Positions 60,750 through 64,000 of a DNA stretch of 64,000 nt are shown here, piece after piece. This DNA is from Fusarium oxysporum f. sp. lycopersici 4287 (lineage: Eukaryota > Ascomycota > Sordariomycetes > Hypocreales > Nectriaceae). Where the stretch lies: positions 2,199,236 to 2,263,235 of the forward strand of contig NC_030987.1 of NCBI RefSeq assembly GCF_000149955.1, given 5' to 3'. Under the pieces are notes generated by a model. That model had not been told where the DNA came from and ran no database searches. It saw nothing but the letters and a program-made list of their open reading frames with translations. How positions within the stretch are numbered: the stretch's first letter is position 1; each line of letters begins with the position of its first letter. The position numbers and the translations under genes are program-made.

Positions 60750-61294
60750 TATTGTCTTATCTTGCAACAGAGTTCTAGACCCGAACCCTTGTCAATTTGG
60801 AGGATCACGCATGTTGTAAGTCAACTTCGACGAACGTGCAGATTTCAGGCTGCATACTGGAGCTCTAGGGTAAGCCATCATCCCTGTGCTTCTGGTTGCC
60901 GGGGTTGCACAAGTAAACAGGGCTCTCGATGGAACAAATAACCGACCTCAACGCACAAACCAGTGAATCTTTCGTGATGGAGAGTCCCTGCATCTCCTTG
61001 ATCTCCCCTTGGTCAAAACCTGATCTTGGCGTCTCTGTTAGGCAATCAGAATACAGAGTATCGGCTGGCCCATGTCAGAAGTAACACGGAAAAATTGCCT
61101 TGATGTTTGGGGCTGCTGGGCAACAGGCGACTCTTGGCCTGACGTTGAATCTTTTTTATCAGGCTTGCTCGTAGCGGTCAACTTCTCAGATACTGATAAA
61201 CTCCAACTTGCCTATCGTGCTTATTGATCCTCATCCGCTCGTACTCTTAACACCACGCATCACTAAGTATTACAGCACCACTCTACGACCGAGA

Positions 61295-61944
61295 ATGCCT
61301 TCGCTCAAGACGTTGTTCGCCTCAGCCATTTTGGCTTACCTGGCCAGCGCCAAGACTATTAAAATCACAGCTACCAGCGACGACAAGTTCGACCCTGAGG
61401 AGGTTGAGGCTGAGAAGGGTGATGTCCTCGAATTCCACTTCGAGCCCAAGAACCACAGCGTCGTTGCTGGCGATTACCGATACCCTTGCTCTCCTCTCGA
61501 TATGGGCACTGGCTTCTTCTCCGGTTTCTTTCCCACTGACAATGGATCTGCCGTAAGCTGCGACTCCTCGGGCCATCTTTGCGATTTCTAACACGTCTCT
61601 AGGACAAGATATTCAAGGTCACCGTCAATGACACTGACCCTACGCCTTTCTATTCCTCCCAGGGCAAAGAATGCGCCTCGGGTATGGTCGGTATCATCAA
61701 CGCCGACTCCAACAAGACTCTCTCCGACTACAAGAAGCGTGCATCGGAGCTAAGCTCTGGAGTCAACCCTGGCAAGAAGCCATTTGGTGGCGAGTTGGTG
61801 GACGCTGATGACGCCGATTCAGATAGCGACAGCAGCTCCGGAAAGTCCAAGGATGGTAAGAACGACGACAATGCTGCTGGCGTCCTTGGTGCTCCTCTCG
61901 CTGGTCTGGTCGCTGTCGTTGGTCTTGCTGTTATTATGGCCTAG
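61295..61944 (+). CDS. Secreted, probably GPI-anchored cupredoxin-like protein
   Basis: Exons 61295-61552 and 61603-61944, 199 residues; the 50-bp intron has a GTAAGC donor and CTAAC branch. A signal peptide (residues 1-19, LFASAILAYLASA then KT) is followed by a single cupredoxin domain to about residue 125, with HSVVAGDYRYPCSPL (His54, Cys65) and GKECASGMVGIIN (Cys110, Met114). Then comes an Asp/Ser-rich linker and a C-terminal hydrophobic stretch (GVLGAPLAGLVAVVGLAVIMA) preceded by small residues, typical of a GPI signal. Related fungal extracellular cupredoxins have His before the second Cys (HC..GM); here Glu109 is present, so type 1 copper binding may be lost. Likely a cell-wall or plasma-membrane surface protein; function unknown. 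Confidence 0.87.
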
Positions 61945-62853
61945 GCAGAGAAGTCGATGGCATGTTTGGAGAGATGCGACATGATATCCACGGAATCGTC
62001 TGGGAACTGTGTTTAAAACAGCGGGAGTAATTTGAATATATTATTTACTAGACCATAATACCTGTGAGCCCGTACATCGAAGCTTGTATCTACCAGGCAA
62101 TGAATCGATCACTGGGTCAAAGTACTTCTTCGACCGATGCATAACCTCGAACCCCGTCACTCGCCAGGTTTCAAATATCTAATCTTATAGTAATAACCAT
62201 ATGCGTGTTTTGGATGCCGACTTGCCATTACTATCGAGTCACTTACCTTGGTCGGAGATGGTTCTCCGAATCGTGGTCAGAGGAGTTTGGAACCATCTCG
62301 CAACATCCAAGGGGTTCTGACCTGCGCACTAGGATTCATAATTGCTGATGCTTTGCCTTCGGAGTTGAATCGGCATCTTGATTATAAACCCCGAGAGCAT
62401 AGCAACCGGGCCGGTCTTCAAATGAATAATTACGCTCGAATATAGCGTTTAGAAAGAGCTGACAAAGAGCTTAAACCTAGAGGTTTGAGTCTGCAGTGTT
62501 GGCGATATATCATGTGAAATTGTGAACAGCTGACTGTTGAAGTCTGAGTCGAGCATCTAGGGTAAGCTACTGAAAACCATCAAGTAACGTGTGTTAGTGA
62601 GCCTCGGCAAGCTGACACAAGACTGCTTAATTGAAAGTACCTCCGGGAATATCGGTAGCCTTCGGGTCACGGATGGAATACCAGTACCGGGAACCAATTC
62701 TAAACCCGGCCCACACTATCGTCACTTGAATACCGGATTCGCAACTCCCCTCCATGATTAACTCTCTCATATTACAAACTTATTTCCGTAAACTCACCAG
62801 CGACCGATCGCAAACGAAACCGCCTCGATTCTTGCGACATATATGCGATCAAA
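61945..62853. promoter_or_regulatory. Intergenic region upstream of afg1
   Basis: 909 bp: cupredoxin 3' UTR, then afg1 promoter. CCGGGAA/ACCCGG-like motifs recur at about 62640-62740. No gene supported. Confidence 0.45.
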
Positions 62854-64000
62854 ATGCGCGGCGCGCTGAGGTGTAGTGCCACTGTTCGCCATCCTCGATT
62901 GTTACGGCCATTGGCGGATGGCGGCAGATTTGCGAGGACGCTTCGGACGAGCGCAACACCGCAGGCCTTGAGAACAGGCTTATATTACCGGCAATCACAG
63001 CAAGCCCTTACGATCCAAGGCGCCAACCTATCGACGTCATGTTTAAATCGATCGCGATCGATGGCAACAGTAGTCGATGCTGAACCTGTACACGGCGGAG
63101 GTCCAATTCCAGAGTATGACAGAAGAGTACAGGCGGGCAGATTGCGAAACGATGAACACCAAAGAGGTGAGGATGTCGGAATCCAGTCAGGAACGTAAGC
63201 AAGTACTGACAAGAGAGAAGGGATCATACAGAATTTTCAAAACTTATATCATGAGTTAGAGAAGTATGACGCCCCGCCTGTCCAGCACCCCAGCATCGAA
63301 TCCCTCAAGCCCTCGAAGAAGTCAATATTCTCGTCGCTTTTCGGCGCAGGCGGCAGCAGGTCGGCTACTGGGGACATCCCTAACAACCTTCCGAGGGGCT
63401 TGTATCTCTATGGTGACGTGGGTTGTGGCAAGACCATGTTGATGGATCTGTTATACGAAACTCTGCCTCCATCTGTCAAGTCAAAAAGTCGAATTCATTT
63501 CAACAACTTCATGCAAGATGTACATAAGCGGCTTCATAGATTCAAAATGGAGCATGGAAACGACATTGACGGGGTACCATATATCGCGGCCGACATTGCT
63601 CAGCAGGCAAATGTGCTCTGTTTCGATGAATTCCAGTGCACAGATGTAGCAGATGCAATGATTTTGAGACGGTGGGTGCACTTTATTACTTCAAACTCGC
63701 TCAATGCTGACCGTATACAGACTGCTTGAATCTCTCATGGCAAACGGTGTGGTCCTGGTAACAACTTCCAACAGACACCCCGACGAGCTGTACAAGAACG
63801 GTGTCCAGCGAGAGTCATTCATCCCCGCCATCGAACTTCTCAAGAATCGCTTGCATGTCATAAATCTCGACTCGCCAACCGATTATCGAAAGATCCCTCG
63901 ACCTCCATCTGGTGTATATCACACGTCACTCGACAGCCATGCGCATGCGCACGCAGAGAAATGGTTTCGGTTCCTCGGCGATCCTGAACAGCCTGAACCT
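62854..64000 (+). CDS. afg1: AFG1/LACE1-family mitochondrial AAA ATPase (3' end outside window)
   Basis: Mitochondrial P-loop ATPase that helps remove or assemble respiratory-chain subunits. Exons 62854-63166, 63221-63671 and 63721->64000; introns of 54 and 49 bp with actgac/gctgac branches. The first intron acceptor is placed at the AAG before 63221 because it restores the conserved HQR-G-IIQ stretch. The N-terminal ~70 residues are rich in Arg and Ser with few acids, a mitochondrial presequence. Then come YDRRVQAGRLRNDEHQ, Walker A GDVGCGKTM (near residue 168), NFMQDVH.R.H, Walker B VLCFDEFQCTD, and the sensor-like GVVLVTTSNRHPDELYKNG, all AFG1 signatures. The gene runs off the right edge; about 348 residues are visible. 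Secure. Confidence 0.95.

Larger units (their letters stand above)
58966..61294. other. Intergenic region of 2.3 kb
   Basis: Left end is the RING-gene promoter, right end the promoter of the cupredoxin gene. Contains a cluster of CCGGAAT/ATTCCGG half-sites at 60137-60200 and a 9-nt repeat at 60714. No gene supported. Confidence 0.5.

Overview
This window looks like a core-chromosome segment of a filamentous ascomycete, most likely a Sordariomycete of the Fusarium/Nectriaceae type. The reasons are introns of mostly 44-60 bp with GTRNGT donors and CTGAC/CTAAC branch sites, intergenic DNA with pyrimidine-rich promoters, and fungal gene families (short-tailed dynein heavy chain, Clr5, bZIP, SRF1-like, ABCC transporter, a 357-residue Hog1). 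The species cannot be fixed from the sequence. Four runs of N (16891-17013, 21003-21590, 26638-26805, 31675-32069) mark it as a draft assembly. The three that fall inside genes have clustered indels at one edge.

Layout. 1-3472 (+): 3' end of cytoplasmic dynein heavy chain. 3867-5613 (-): Clr5-domain protein. 6397-6904: doubtful small gene. 9119-10140 (+): eight-helix fungal membrane protein. 10599-11209 (+): mitochondrial-type holo-ACP synthase. 11395-11466 (-): tRNA-Arg(CCT). 12761-17600 (+): ABCC transporter. 18357-19987 (-): hog1 MAP kinase. 24540-27651 (-): glycogen phosphorylase. 31373-32798 (-): group III G-alpha. 38930-41285 (+): AVL9. 41975-44490 (-): cullin-1. 45593-46779 (-): SRF1-like four-TM protein. 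48614-48967 (-): small membrane-anchored protein. 49545-50949 (+): PP4/PP2A-class phosphatase with a damaged 3' end. 51203-52401 (-): unknown lysine/arginine-rich protein. 53133-53986 (-): bZIP factor. 58243-58965 (-): RING protein. 61295-61944 (+): GPI-type cupredoxin. 62854 to the right edge (+): AFG1-family AAA ATPase.

The most coherent functional theme lies between 18 and 33 kb, where three same-strand genes encode a stress MAP kinase (Hog1), glycogen phosphorylase and a cAMP-linked G-alpha. In yeast, glycogen phosphorylase is controlled both by HOG signalling and by cAMP. Cullin-1, AVL9, AFG1 and dynein are ordinary housekeeping genes. Long gene-free stretches lie at 19988-24539, 27652-31372, 32799-38929 and 53987-58242; they may hold promoters, long 5' leaders or non-coding RNAs that cannot be called from sequence alone.

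I found no secondary-metabolite cluster, intact transposon, CRISPR array or clearly new multi-gene system. The points most worth checking are the phosphatase frame break that has no adjacent gap, the indel clusters beside the gaps, introns whose retention would keep the frame, upstream ORFs touching start codons, and the hog1-gph1-gna3 block.
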